DNA of 64,000 bases from Linnemannia schmuckeri (lineage: Eukaryota > Mortierellomycota > Mortierellomycetes > Mortierellales > Mortierellaceae): contig JANATG010000002.1 of the NCBI GenBank assembly GCA_029449235.1, positions 434,001-498,000 of the forward strand, written 5' to 3'. Numbering within the stretch: position 1 is the first letter of the stretch; the number at the start of each line of letters is the position of its first letter. The notes beneath the pieces are model-generated. The model did no database searches, was not told where the DNA came from, and saw only the letters and a program-made list of their open reading frames with translations. The translations under genes and the position numbers were made by a program. This document shows, one piece after another, positions 47,720 through 57,500 of the stretch.

Positions 47720-50700
47720 TTAAAAAACGATCCCATGGTCCTTTTTGAATGCGTTGACCAGGTCTTGGCAATTTTCCAGGTTGGCAGCTGGCTCCCATGT
47801 CTGATCCTCACGTCCGTAACCTTTCCAAGCAACGAGGAACTGGTGCTGTCGCCGGTACTTTCTGTATCGTAGAATGGATTCGACCTCGTATTCCTCGGTG
47901 CCTTCGACGACGACAGGTGGTGGTGGTGCTGGTGTTCGGCGGCCGAATGTAAGTGGTGACTCAATATAGTGGCGAAAAAGATCGACGTGAAAGATATTGT
48001 GGATGTTGTAGGAGGGGGGTAAGTCGACGAGGAAGGTAACTGGTGATCGTTGCTCCAGTAGGGTGAATGGTCCAATAAAACGAGGCTTGAGCTTGTCCGA
48101 GCTGAGTCCGCTGTCGGCTGGCATGGTAATGTTCTCTGCACTGAGAAGGACCTTGTCGCCAACTTTGTAGTCATGGTCGCGTCGTCTCTTGTCGGCTTGT
48201 CCCTTTTGATGATCCTGAGCTCGCTGCAGTGCATCCTGGGCGAAAATTAGTGCCGTTGCTTGCTGATCCAGATAGTCATGGACGCTGGGGACGTTGCTGT
48301 CAGTGTGGGAGAGGAGGGTGGCGGGGATGCGGGGATGTTGTCCAGTGTTGAGGAAAAAAGGTGAATGGCCGGTTGAGTGGTGGACGGAGTTGTTGTAGGC
48401 AAATTCTGCTGCAGGGAGGAGGGTGTCCCAGTTAGTCTGCTTTTCATCGATAAAGGCGCGCAGCATGATTCCTAGTGTCTTGTTCATAACTTCCGTCTGT
48501 CCATCCGTCTGTGGGTGATAGGCTGTTGACATTGCAAGCTTGACATCCATAAGCCGGTGGAGCTCCTGCCAAAAATGACTGGTGAATTTGCTATCGCGAT
48601 CCGAGACGATTGTTGTTGGCATCCCATGATGGCGGAACACATTGTCGAAAAACTGGCGAGCAACGTCGGGGGCGGTGGCGGTGGTGGTGCTGGGAACAAA
48701 GTGGACATGCTTGGATAACTTGTCGACAAAGACGGTGATGGCATCATGATTGCGAGGTGTCTTGGGCAGATGGGTTATAAAGTCCATGGTCACCACCTCC
48801 CAGCGTCTGACGGGAATGGGTAGAGGTTGAAGGAGTCCAGCAGGTCGCTCCTGACTTGGCTTGTTGCGTTGACACTTCTCGCACGAGTCGACATAGAGTT
48901 GGGTCTCCTTTGCCATGTTGGGCCAGTATGCTATTCGTCGCAGCTTGTCATATGTTTTCCTGAACCCAAAGTGGCCAGCTATGGGGGCATCGTGGCAGTC
49001 ATGCAAAAGAGAGTGGCAAATGTCAGCTTTCTGAGGGATAGCGAGAACGACGGTGCCGCGGCGGTCATAGTAGAGAAGGCCATTGTGAAAAGAATAACCG
49101 GGGGGCACACTTCCCTCGAGGCAGCTTTTATAGACGAGACTAAGCCTGGGGCTGTTCTGGTAGTCCTCTATCAGGCGCTGCCTCACACCTGGTTCAAGCT
49201 GGATATCAATTGAATGAATCTCCACTGGGTCTGTGGATGGGCTGACTGGATCTTCCGTGTGATGGTCGGGTCGTCGAGACAGGGCGTCGGGGACTGTGTT
49301 ATCTGCTCCGCGCTTGTACTTGAAGTCAAAGTCGTATTCCTGCAGCAGCTCCATCCATCGAGCCTGGCGGCGGGTGAGTTTAGGCTGTGTTGGAAAGTGG
49401 CGAAGGGTTGCATGGTCTGTGTAAACAATAAAGTGGGATCCGTCTAGGTAGTATCGCCATGTCCTGAGGGCGTGCACGACTGCCAGTAGCTCCTGCTCGT
49501 GGGTTGGGTAGTTCCGTTCTGCTGGTTGTAATTTTCGTGAGGTGAATGCAACGGGTCGGGATACTCCGTTCGCGTCCGTCTGAAAGAGAACAGCGCCAAT
49601 TGCAAATCCAGATGCATCCGTTTCGACGGTGGTTGGCAAGTCGGGGTCGAATATACGTAGAACTGGGGCGGAGCTGATGGCCGCTTTGAGGGTGATGAAT
49701 GCCTGTTCCTTGTCGTTGTCCCATGAAAAAGTCGCTCCGCCTGCTAGAAGCTCCGAGAGGGGTAGGGCAATGTCGGCAAACTTGTCGATGTAGGTCTGGT
49801 AGAACTGTGCGAGGCCCAAAAATTGTTGAACATCTTTGATACTGGTGGGGCGAGGCCATTCCCGAATAGCTTTGACAAGACCTGCTGAGGTGGAGATCCC
49901 GTTCTTGGAGATGGTATGGCCCAGGAACTCAGTCTGCTCCTGCATGAATGAGCATTTGCTGAGTTTGACGTACAGTCCATGTTTTCGTAGAAGTTCAAGG
50001 ACGCTGCGAAGGTGTTTCAGATGGTCGGCCTTGGTTTTGGAATAGATCAGGATGTCGTCGAGGTATACCACCACCCATTTGTCCAGAACCGGATCCAGTA
50101 CTCGTAGCATCATATTAGAGAATGAGGCTGGTGCGTTGGTGAGTCCGAACGGAACGACATTAAATTCAAAATGGCCGTAACGACATCGAAATGCTGTTTT
50201 GTGGGTGTGTGGTTCATATATCCTCTGCTGGTGGTATCCCGAGAGTAGATCCAGTTTGGTAAAATAGCGGGCGCCACGAAAACGATCGATGAGTTCGTCA
50301 ATTCTGGGTAGAGGGTGTCTGTTCTTCCTGGTAATCCTGTTCAGACCGCGGTAGTCCACACACATACGCAGGGTGCCATCCTTTTTCCGAACAAAGAGTA
50401 CCGGGGCGCCATAGGGTGATGTGCTGGGCTTGATGAATTTTTTCGCAAGTAGATCGTCAAGTTGCTTCCTGAGTTCGTCGAGTTCTGCAATTGAGAGGCG
50501 AATGACTGGTTTGAAGGGTGGATCGGCTGTTGGGTCTGTCTCAATTTTCATGGCATCGCCTCGGTCTGGTGGAAGGCCGCTCGGAAGTGTATCGGGGAAC
50601 ACATCCTTAAACTCGTCTTCAACGATGGCTCTGATCTCAGGCGTCATAGCTGGGCGTTTGGGTGGTGCTGATGCGTCCTTGTCTTTGTTGTTCTTGTCCT

Positions 50701-51591
50701 TCTGCAGATCCTTGGAAGATTTGACCAGTGCCAAGAATACGTCGGAGCCGGGGAGGGTGGCCATGGTGTGAAAGTGTAGGTGGGTAAGGAGGCGGCCACC
50801 GGTGCGGGTTTGAATATTATTTGATTTGAATCCAGTACAGTCCCACTCGATGGCTGTGTTGTTGTGGTTGAAGTGGAGAGCATTGGTGCGCCAGTTGATT
50901 TGTGGGTTGATGTGAGTAAGCCATGGTTTGCCCAGGATAAGGTCGTATTTTTTGAGTGGGTACAGGATTGGGTTGAGGTTGTCAGTGTATCCTTTGCGTT
51001 CGATGGTGATGTTGACCGTATGGTTGGTAATAGAGGATGAGCCGTCGGGGAGAAGAACAGGGATGGGGTTGATGACGGTTCGAGGCAAGTTGTTTTTCTT
51101 TTGAAAGGATGTGCTGATTACATTACCTTCAGCACCGCCATCGATCAGCACGCGAGCCGGGAAGCCACTGACAAGGCAGTTAAAAGTGAGCAATTGACGC
51201 TCAGCCTCAGCGATAGAAAATGAACAGAGACGCAATTGCTTTTGTCTCCGTCTTCTCAACTGTCGCTTTGTAGGCGGTGTGGTCGACACAACAGGGGTAT
51301 CCAGGTCCAGGTCTGGTCCATCTGAGGTTCTAGACACAAGGTGGGACGAGTCAAACGTTGAGGTCTGGTCCAGTGAAGGTGCCAGAGTGGGGGGGAGTGA
51401 GTATCACGATTTGAGTTTGTAATCTGAGTTTGGTTGCTAATCTTATTAACTGAGCGATCTGGCAACTTTATTTCATTTTTTTCTTTTCTACTTAACTCTG
51501 GGGTGTGATCACTCCCTTCACCACTGGGGCAAAGAGAGGGGATTTCAGCAACTGGGTCCTGGACTGCACCTAGTTGCTGGGGGCATTTCCC
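47720..51591 (-). pseudogene. family-1 pol, element 1 (one-base frameshift near the N-terminus)
   Basis: From about 51390 down to the stop at 47720 the frame is fully open through protease (LIDGGAEGNVI), RT (YLDDILIYS), RNase H, integrase and chromodomain. Upstream, the -1 frame entered from gag runs out of phase because the G run near 51395 (plus strand) has seven bases, against eight in element 2. The break is before the protease, so frameshifted translation would not produce Pol. A sequencing error in the homopolymer is an alternative. Confidence 0.85.
51546..51591 (-). promoter_or_regulatory. family-1 -1 frameshift signal, element 1
   Basis: Heptamer GGGAAAT (51591-51585), spacer GCCCC, and the hairpin arms CAGCAACT (51579-51572) and AGTTGCTG (51553-51546), identical to element 2. 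Confidence 0.7.
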
Positions 51592-52754
51592 GACTGGTCT
51601 GTTGGGAGATTGCCCACGTTAGCAATATTATTGACGGTCTGGGCCCTGGATGAGCGGTTGGTGTTGCGGTTTTTTCCACAGTCCCAAGAGTAGTGTCCGG
51701 CGTTGATTCGACGGCACTTGAAGCATCCGTTGTTGTCCTGCAGATATTTCTTTTCATCGTCGGTAAGGCGGGCAAGGCGTGGTTGGGATTGTTGATTGTT
51801 GAATTGGGTTGTCATGGCGTGGACGGCAATGGTAAGGGACTGGACCGAGGCCATAAGGGCGCGGGTGGTGGGGTCGAGGCTGATGTTATCGATTTCCATT
51901 GCCATTGGGTCAAAAGCTGGGGGTGCTGGGTTTGAGCTGGTGGTTGGAGTGTGAGAGCGCATGCTATTCATAGCCTTGGCAAACATACCCTTTGTGGCTC
52001 CTTTGGGGCCAAAAGCATAGATGGTGTCAAATCCTTCAGCCTTGGAACACATATCAAAAAAGGTGTTGTTGGGGTTAGATACCTGATCGGTCTGAAGCAG
52101 CTGTCTCAGATCGTCGGGGCAGCCTTGGAGAAAAACAACTCTGACGGTGGCTTCGAGAAACACGCGACCAGTGGGATCTTCCGCGAGCAAGATGTTCATG
52201 TAGAGGCGGATGCGGGTAAGGTACTCGGCCAGGTTGGTGGTAAGCTTGGCATTGAGAAGAAGGCCGCGAACTTGCTCGAGAAATCCATCAGGCATGTATG
52301 CCTTCTTGAACAGGGTTGTAAAGGTGGAGTACTCGCAGGTGTCGTCGATGTTAAGTGATTCCCACCAGAGGAGAGAGGTTTGGTTGAGGAGGTTGACGGC
52401 ATGGATGGTGCGTTTTCTGTCGGGTACGTTCTTCATGGTAAAGTAGCGTTGCACCTCTTTCAGCCAGGCGAGGCATTTGAAGCCATCGCGAGTGCCGTTG
52501 TACTTGGCGGGTTTGGAGGTTGTGTCAAGTTCAATGATGGTGGCGAGGTTGTCGTCGGTCATGATGGTGAGTTCCGATAAAAAGTCAGTGATAAAATACG
52601 TGTTAATGGGTGGAAGACAGGGTGAGGGGATGGAGGAGGTGCTAGGTGAGGTTTCTGGGGAGCTGGAGGAGTCTGGGGTTTATGCTGGGTGTTCTGGGGG
52701 TTGTGCTGAGTGTTCTGGGGTCTTGTTGGTGGAATTGTGAACCTTTGCTACCAT
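51570..52754 (-). pseudogene. family-1 gag, element 1 (early stop)
   Basis: Same protein as gag of element 2, but a TAA at 52682-52680 interrupts the N-terminal region (CAA in element 2). Translation could restart at the internal Met of MTDDNLATII (52562) and give 330 residues with the capsid-like region and the zinc knuckle CFKCRRINAGHYSWDC. Whether that shorter form is made is unknown. Confidence 0.85.
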
Positions 52755-52851
52755 GCAACTTTTGTAAGGAGTGGAAGGAAGAGATGTCTTTGTATTTTGG
52801 TAATAGTTGTCTATTTATCTAATTAAGGTAATCGGGGGTCCAATCGTTGCA
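52754..52851 (-). repeat. family-1 LTR, 5' LTR of element 1
   Basis: 98 bp, same sequence as the 3' LTR by eye. It is followed on the minus strand by TGGTAGCAAAGG, the presumed primer-binding site. Confidence 0.95.
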
Positions 52852-54160
52852 GTTTGATAAAGCCTTTGCCCAGTAAGTCATTGAGTTGCTTCCTTAGTTC
52901 ATCCAATTCAGCAATCGAAAGACGAATAACAGGGCGAAAGGGAGGGTCAGCAGTCGGATTGGTTTCGATCTTCATAGCATCGCCCCTATCAGGAGGGAGA
53001 CCAGAGGGGAGGGAAGAAGGAAAGACGTCGGAAAACTCCTTATGGACGATAGTATGTATTTCTGGTGAGAGGGGTGGTGAGGTTGGTTTGTCTTTGTCAT
53101 TGTTGTTGTTGCTGTTTGACTTTTTAGCGATTTTAACAAGGGCGAGGTAGACGGAGTTGCCGGGTTGAGAAGCGAGTGAGTGGAAGTGAAGATGAGAGAG
53201 AAGTTTGCCTTTGGAGCGGATGGTGATGGAGTTGGCGTCGGAGCCGCGGCATCGCCAGAGGACAGTGTTGCCATTGTGAGTAAAGTGAAGGTCGTTGTTG
53301 CGCCAGTTGATGAGAGGGTTGGTGGATGTAAGCCAAGGTTTTCCAAGAATGAGGTCGTAGTTGGAGAGGGGGTAAATGAGTGCATCGAGAGTGTCGGTGT
53401 AGTTGTCGCGGTTGATGGAAAAGGTGGAGGTGGATGAGCAGAGGGAGGAGGAGCCGTCAGGAAGAATGATGGGGATGGAGGGACCAGGGTTGCGTGGGAG
53501 AGAGTGTTTTTTGCAAAAAGAAGAAGCGATCACATTGCCCTCCGCACCACAATCGATTAAAATTCGAGCAGGGGCACCAGCCACATTACCGACAAATGAC
53601 AGAAGAGTATGGGAGGCTTGATCGACAGTGAATGCATGTAGGCGGACAGACTTGTATCGCAAGCGCTTGGCCCTGCGCTTGGACATAGGTTGGTCTATAG
53701 CAGCAGGAGATAAGAGTGGGTCCAGGTCCACTTCTTCTGATGGGCTCAGACCAACAGACGAGGTATCAGATACGTCGTCGGTGAGTTGCAACTCATCATT
53801 CGAGGGTACCGAGGTGGAGTGAGTGTTGGGGACAGTGGAGGTCAAATCAATGGTAGGTGAGGAGGGGGTGCGAGGCGAGGTGGGGGTGGATGAGCCAAAG
53901 TGGGAGGGTGGAGGGGGAAAGAAGGAGGGAGTGTGAGGGCTATCAGATATGGATGTGATGGTGCGAGTACAAGGTGTAGAGGGAGGAGTGTTTTTGATAG
54001 CAGAGTTTTTATTCTTGTAACTTAACTCTGGTAGAGAGACACTCCCTTTGTCCAGAGGAGGAAGGGAGGAAATGTCGACAACCAAGTCCTGGACTAAGCC
54101 TGATCGTCGGAGGCTTTTCCCGACTCGGGGGAATCGCCCACAGCTACTTGAAAGACCCAT
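52852..54160 (-). pseudogene. family-2 pol, N-terminal part (protease and RT start)
   Basis: Reads a linker, then an aspartic protease with ILIDCGAEGNVI (Cys after the catalytic Asp instead of the usual Ser or Thr), LPDGSSS, YDLILGKPWL, and the start of RT up to LLGKGFIK, where family-1 element 1 interrupts. This frame is -1 relative to gag and overlaps its end. Confidence 0.85.
54076..54121 (-). promoter_or_regulatory. family-2 -1 frameshift signal (GGGAAAA plus hairpin)
   Basis: The gag frame reads TCG GGA AAA, so the heptamer G-GGA-AAA (54121-54115) fits X-XXY-YYZ in phase, and slipping back one base enters the pol frame. A 5-nt spacer (GCCTC) is followed by CGACGATCA (54109-54101), which can pair over nine positions, two of them G-T, with TGGTTGTCG (54084-54076) across a 16-nt loop. 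Confidence 0.7.
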
Positions 54161-54441
54161 CGGCCTTGACGATTGTTATTATTGCCACTGTTGCTATTGT
54201 TGTTGCCGTAGATGTGACAGTCGGCTGCAAAATGTCCAATTTGGCGGCAGCGACGGCAAGCATTGTTGTTTTTGCACCAATCGCGCTCCTGAGGGGTTAA
54301 GGGAGGGGGGTTACCATTGTTATTGTTGAAGTTGTTACGAGGGCCGTTGTTATTGTTGTTGTTATTGCGGAAGCCGTTATTGTTGTTATTATTGCCTCGG
54401 TTGTTGAAGTTGCGGGTCATGTTGCTGAGTTGGCGGTTGAT
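54094..54441 (-). pseudogene. family-2 gag C-terminal fragment with zinc knuckle
   Basis: Asn-rich sequence (NNRG and NNNN runs) followed by CRRCRQIGHFAADC, a canonical CX2CX4HX4C knuckle, ending in SGKASDDQA and a stop at 54094. The N-terminal part is cut away at 54441 by element 2. Confidence 0.8.
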
Positions 54442-54539
54442 TGCAACTTTTGTAAGGAGTGGAAGGAAGAGATGTCTTTGTATTTTGGTAATAGTTGTCT
54501 ATTTATCTAATTAAGGTAATCGGGGGTCCAATCGTTGCA
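54442..54539 (-). repeat. family-1 LTR, 3' LTR of element 2
   Basis: 98 bp with ends TGCAAC and GTTGCA. It borders directly on the family-2 gag fragment. Confidence 0.95.
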
Positions 54540-54549
54540 CCTTCCCCTT
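54540..54549 (-). promoter_or_regulatory. polypurine tract, element 2
   Basis: AAGGGGAAGG on the minus strand lies between the pol stop and the 3' LTR. This is the expected plus-strand DNA primer. The same tract is found in the copies ending at 47709 and starting at 62291. Confidence 0.75.
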
Positions 54550-57500
54550 TTAAAAAACGATCCCATGGTCCTTTTTGAATGCGTTGACCAGGTCTTGGCA
54601 ATTTTCCAGGTTGGCAGCTGGCTCCCATGTCTGATCCTCACGTCCGTAACCTTTCCAAGCAACGAGGAACTGGTGCTGTCGCCGGTACTTTCTGTATCGT
54701 AGAATGGATTCGACCTCGTATTCCTCGGTGCCTTCGACGACGACAGGTGGTGGTGGTGCTGGTGTTCGGCGGCCGAATGTAAGTGGTGACTCAATATAGT
54801 GGCGAAAAAGATCGACGTGAAAGATATTGTGGATGTTGTAGGAGGGGGGTAAGTCGACGAGGAAGGTAACTGGTGATCGTTGCTCCAGTAGGGTGAATGG
54901 TCCAATAAAACGAGGCTTGAGCTTGTCCGAGCTGAGTCCGCTGTCGGCTGGCATGGTAATGTTCTCTGCACTAAGAAGGACCTTGTCGCCAACTTTGTAG
55001 TCATGGTCGCGTCGTCTCTTGTCGGCTTGTTCCTTTTGATGATCCTGAGCTCGCTGCAGTGCATCCTGGGCAAAAATTAGTGCCGTTGCTTGCTGATCCA
55101 GATAGTCATGGACGCTGGGGACGTTGCTGTCAGTGTGGGAGAGGAGGGTGGCGGGGATGCGGGGATGTTGTCCAGTGTTGAGGAAAAAAGGTGAATGGCC
55201 GGTTGAGTGGTGGACGGAGTTGTTGTAGGCAAATTCTGCTGCAGGGAGGAGGGTGTCCCAGTTAGTCTGCTTTTCATCGATAAAGGCGCGCAGCATGATT
55301 CCTAGTGTCTTGTTCATAACTTCCGTCTGTCCATCCGTCTGTGGGTGATAGGCTGTTGACATCGCAAGCTTGACATCCATAAGCCGGTGGAGCTCCTGCC
55401 AAAAATGACTGGTGAATTTGCTATCGCGATCCGAGACGATTGTTGTTGGCATCCCATGATGGCGGAACACATTGTCGAAAAACTGGCGAGCAATGTCGGG
55501 GGCGGTGGCGGTGGTGGTGCTGGGGACAAAGTGGACATGCTTGGATAACTTGTCGACAAAGACGGTGATGGCATCATGATTGCGAGGTGTCTTGGGCAGA
55601 TGGGTTATAAAGTCCATGGTCACCACCTCCCAGCGTCTGACGGGAATGGGTAGAGGTTGAAGGAGTCCAGCAGGTCGCTCCTGACTTGGCTTGTTGCGTT
55701 GACACTTTTCGCACGAGTCGACATAGAGTTGGGTCTCCTTTGCCATGTTGGGCCAGTATGCTATTCGTCGCAGCTTGTCGTATGTTTTCCTGAACCCAAA
55801 GTGGCCAGCTATGGGGGCATCGTGGCAGTCATGCAAAAGAGAGTGGCAAATGTCAGCTTTCTGAGGGATAGCGAGAACGACGGTGCCGCGGCGGTCATAG
55901 TAGAGAAGGCCATTGTGAAAAGAATAACCGGGGGGCACACTTCCCTCGAGGCAGCTTTTATAGACGAGACTAAGCCTGGGGCTGTTCTGGTAGTCCTCTA
56001 TCAGGCGCTGCCTCACACCTGGTTCAAGCTGGATATCAATTGAATGAATCTCCACTGGTTCTGTGGATGGGCTGACTGGATCTTCCGTGCGATGGTCGGG
56101 TCGTCGAGACAGGGCGTCGGGGACTGTGTTATCTGCTCCGCGCTTGTACTTGAAGTCAAAGTCGTATTCCTGCAGCAGCTCCATCCATCGAGCCTGACGG
56201 CGGGTGAGTTTAGGCTGTGTTGGAAAGTGGCGAAGGGTTGCATGGTCTGTGTAAACAATAAAGTGGGATCCGTCTAGGTAGTATCGCCATGTCCTAAGGG
56301 CGTGCACGACTGCCAGTAGCTCCTGCTCGTGGGTTGGGTAGTTCCGTTCTGCTGGTTGTAATTTTCGTGAGGTGAATGCAACGGGTCGGGATACTCCGTT
56401 CGCGTCCGTTTGAAAGAGAACAGCGCCAATTGCAAATCCAGATGCATCCGTTTCGACGGTGGTTGGCAAGTCGGGGTCGAATATACGTAGAACTGGGGCG
56501 GAGCTGATGGCCGCTTTGAGGGTGATGAATGCCTGTTCCTTGTCGTTGTCCCATGAAAAAGTCGCTCCGCCTGCTAGAAGCTCCGAGAGGGGTAGGGCAA
56601 TGTCGGCAAACTTGTCGATGTAGGTCTGGTAGAACTGTGCGAGGCCCAAAAATTGTTGAACATCTTTGATACTGGTGGGGCGAGGCCATTCCCGAATAGC
56701 TTTGACAAGACCTGCTGAGGTGGAGATCCCGTTCTTGGAGATGGTATGGCCCAGGAACTCAGTCTGCTCCTGCATGAATGAGCATTTGCTGAGTTTGACG
56801 TACAGTCCATGTTTTCGTAGAAGTTCAAGGACGCTGCGAAGGTGTTTCAGATGGTCGGCCTCGGTTTTGGAATAGATCAGGATGTCGTCGAGGTATACCA
56901 CCACCCATTTGTCCAGAACCGGATCCAGTACCCGTAGCATCATGTTAGAGAATGAGGCTGGTGCGTTGGTGAGTCCGAACGGAACGACATTAAATTCAAA
57001 ATGGCCGTAACGACATCGAAATGCTGTTTTGTGGGTGTGTGGTTCATATATCCTCTGCTGGTGGTATCCCGAGAGTAGATCCAGTTTGGTAAAATAGCGG
57101 GCGCCACGAAAACGATCGATAAGTTCGTCAATTCTGGGTAGAGGGTGTCTGTTCTTCCTGGTAATCCTGTTCAGACCGCGGTAGTCCACACACATACGCA
57201 GGGTGCCATCCTTTTTCCGAACAAAGAGTACTGGGGCGCCATAGGGTGATGTGCTGGGCTTGATGAATTTTTTCGCAAGTAGATCGTCAAGTTGCTTCCT
57301 GAGTTCGTCGAGTTCTGCGATTGAGAGGCGAATGACTGGTTTGAAGGGTGGATCGGCTGTTGGGTCTGTCTCAATTTTCATGGCATCGCCTCGGTCTGGT
57401 GGAAGGCCGCTCGGGAGTGTATCGGGGAACACATCCTTAAACTCGTCTTCAACGATGGCTCTGATCTCAGGCGTCATAGCTGGGCGTTTGGGTGGTGCTG

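Larger units (their letters stand above)
47612..52851 (-). mobile_element. family-1 Ty3/gypsy chromovirus, element 1 (5240 bp)
   Basis: Bounded by identical-looking 98 bp LTRs at 47612-47709 and 52754-52851 and by a duplicated GTTTG at 47607-47611 and 52852-52856. It lies in the minus orientation inside family-2 pol. The layout matches element 2 almost base for base, but the copy is damaged: a TAA in the early gag and one G missing in a G run near 51395. Confidence 0.95.
44709..54441 (-). mobile_element. family-2 Ty3/gypsy chromovirus, degenerate and split by family-1 element 1
   Basis: Parts 44709-47611 and 52852-54441 belong to one element on the minus strand. In order it has the gag C-terminus with a CCHC zinc knuckle, pol with protease, reverse transcriptase, RNase H, integrase and chromodomain, then the 3' LTR. 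Family-1 element 1 sits in the reverse transcriptase, flanked by a duplicated GTTTG. The 5' LTR and gag N-terminus are missing; the element stops where element 2's LTR begins at 54442. Confidence 0.85.

Noticed and set aside
48827..49213. Antisense open frame of 128 codons inside family-1 pol, repeated at 55657 and in inverted form near 60470
   Set aside because: It recurs only because the pol copies are nearly identical; it is the reverse complement of the integrase region and has no domain of its own.
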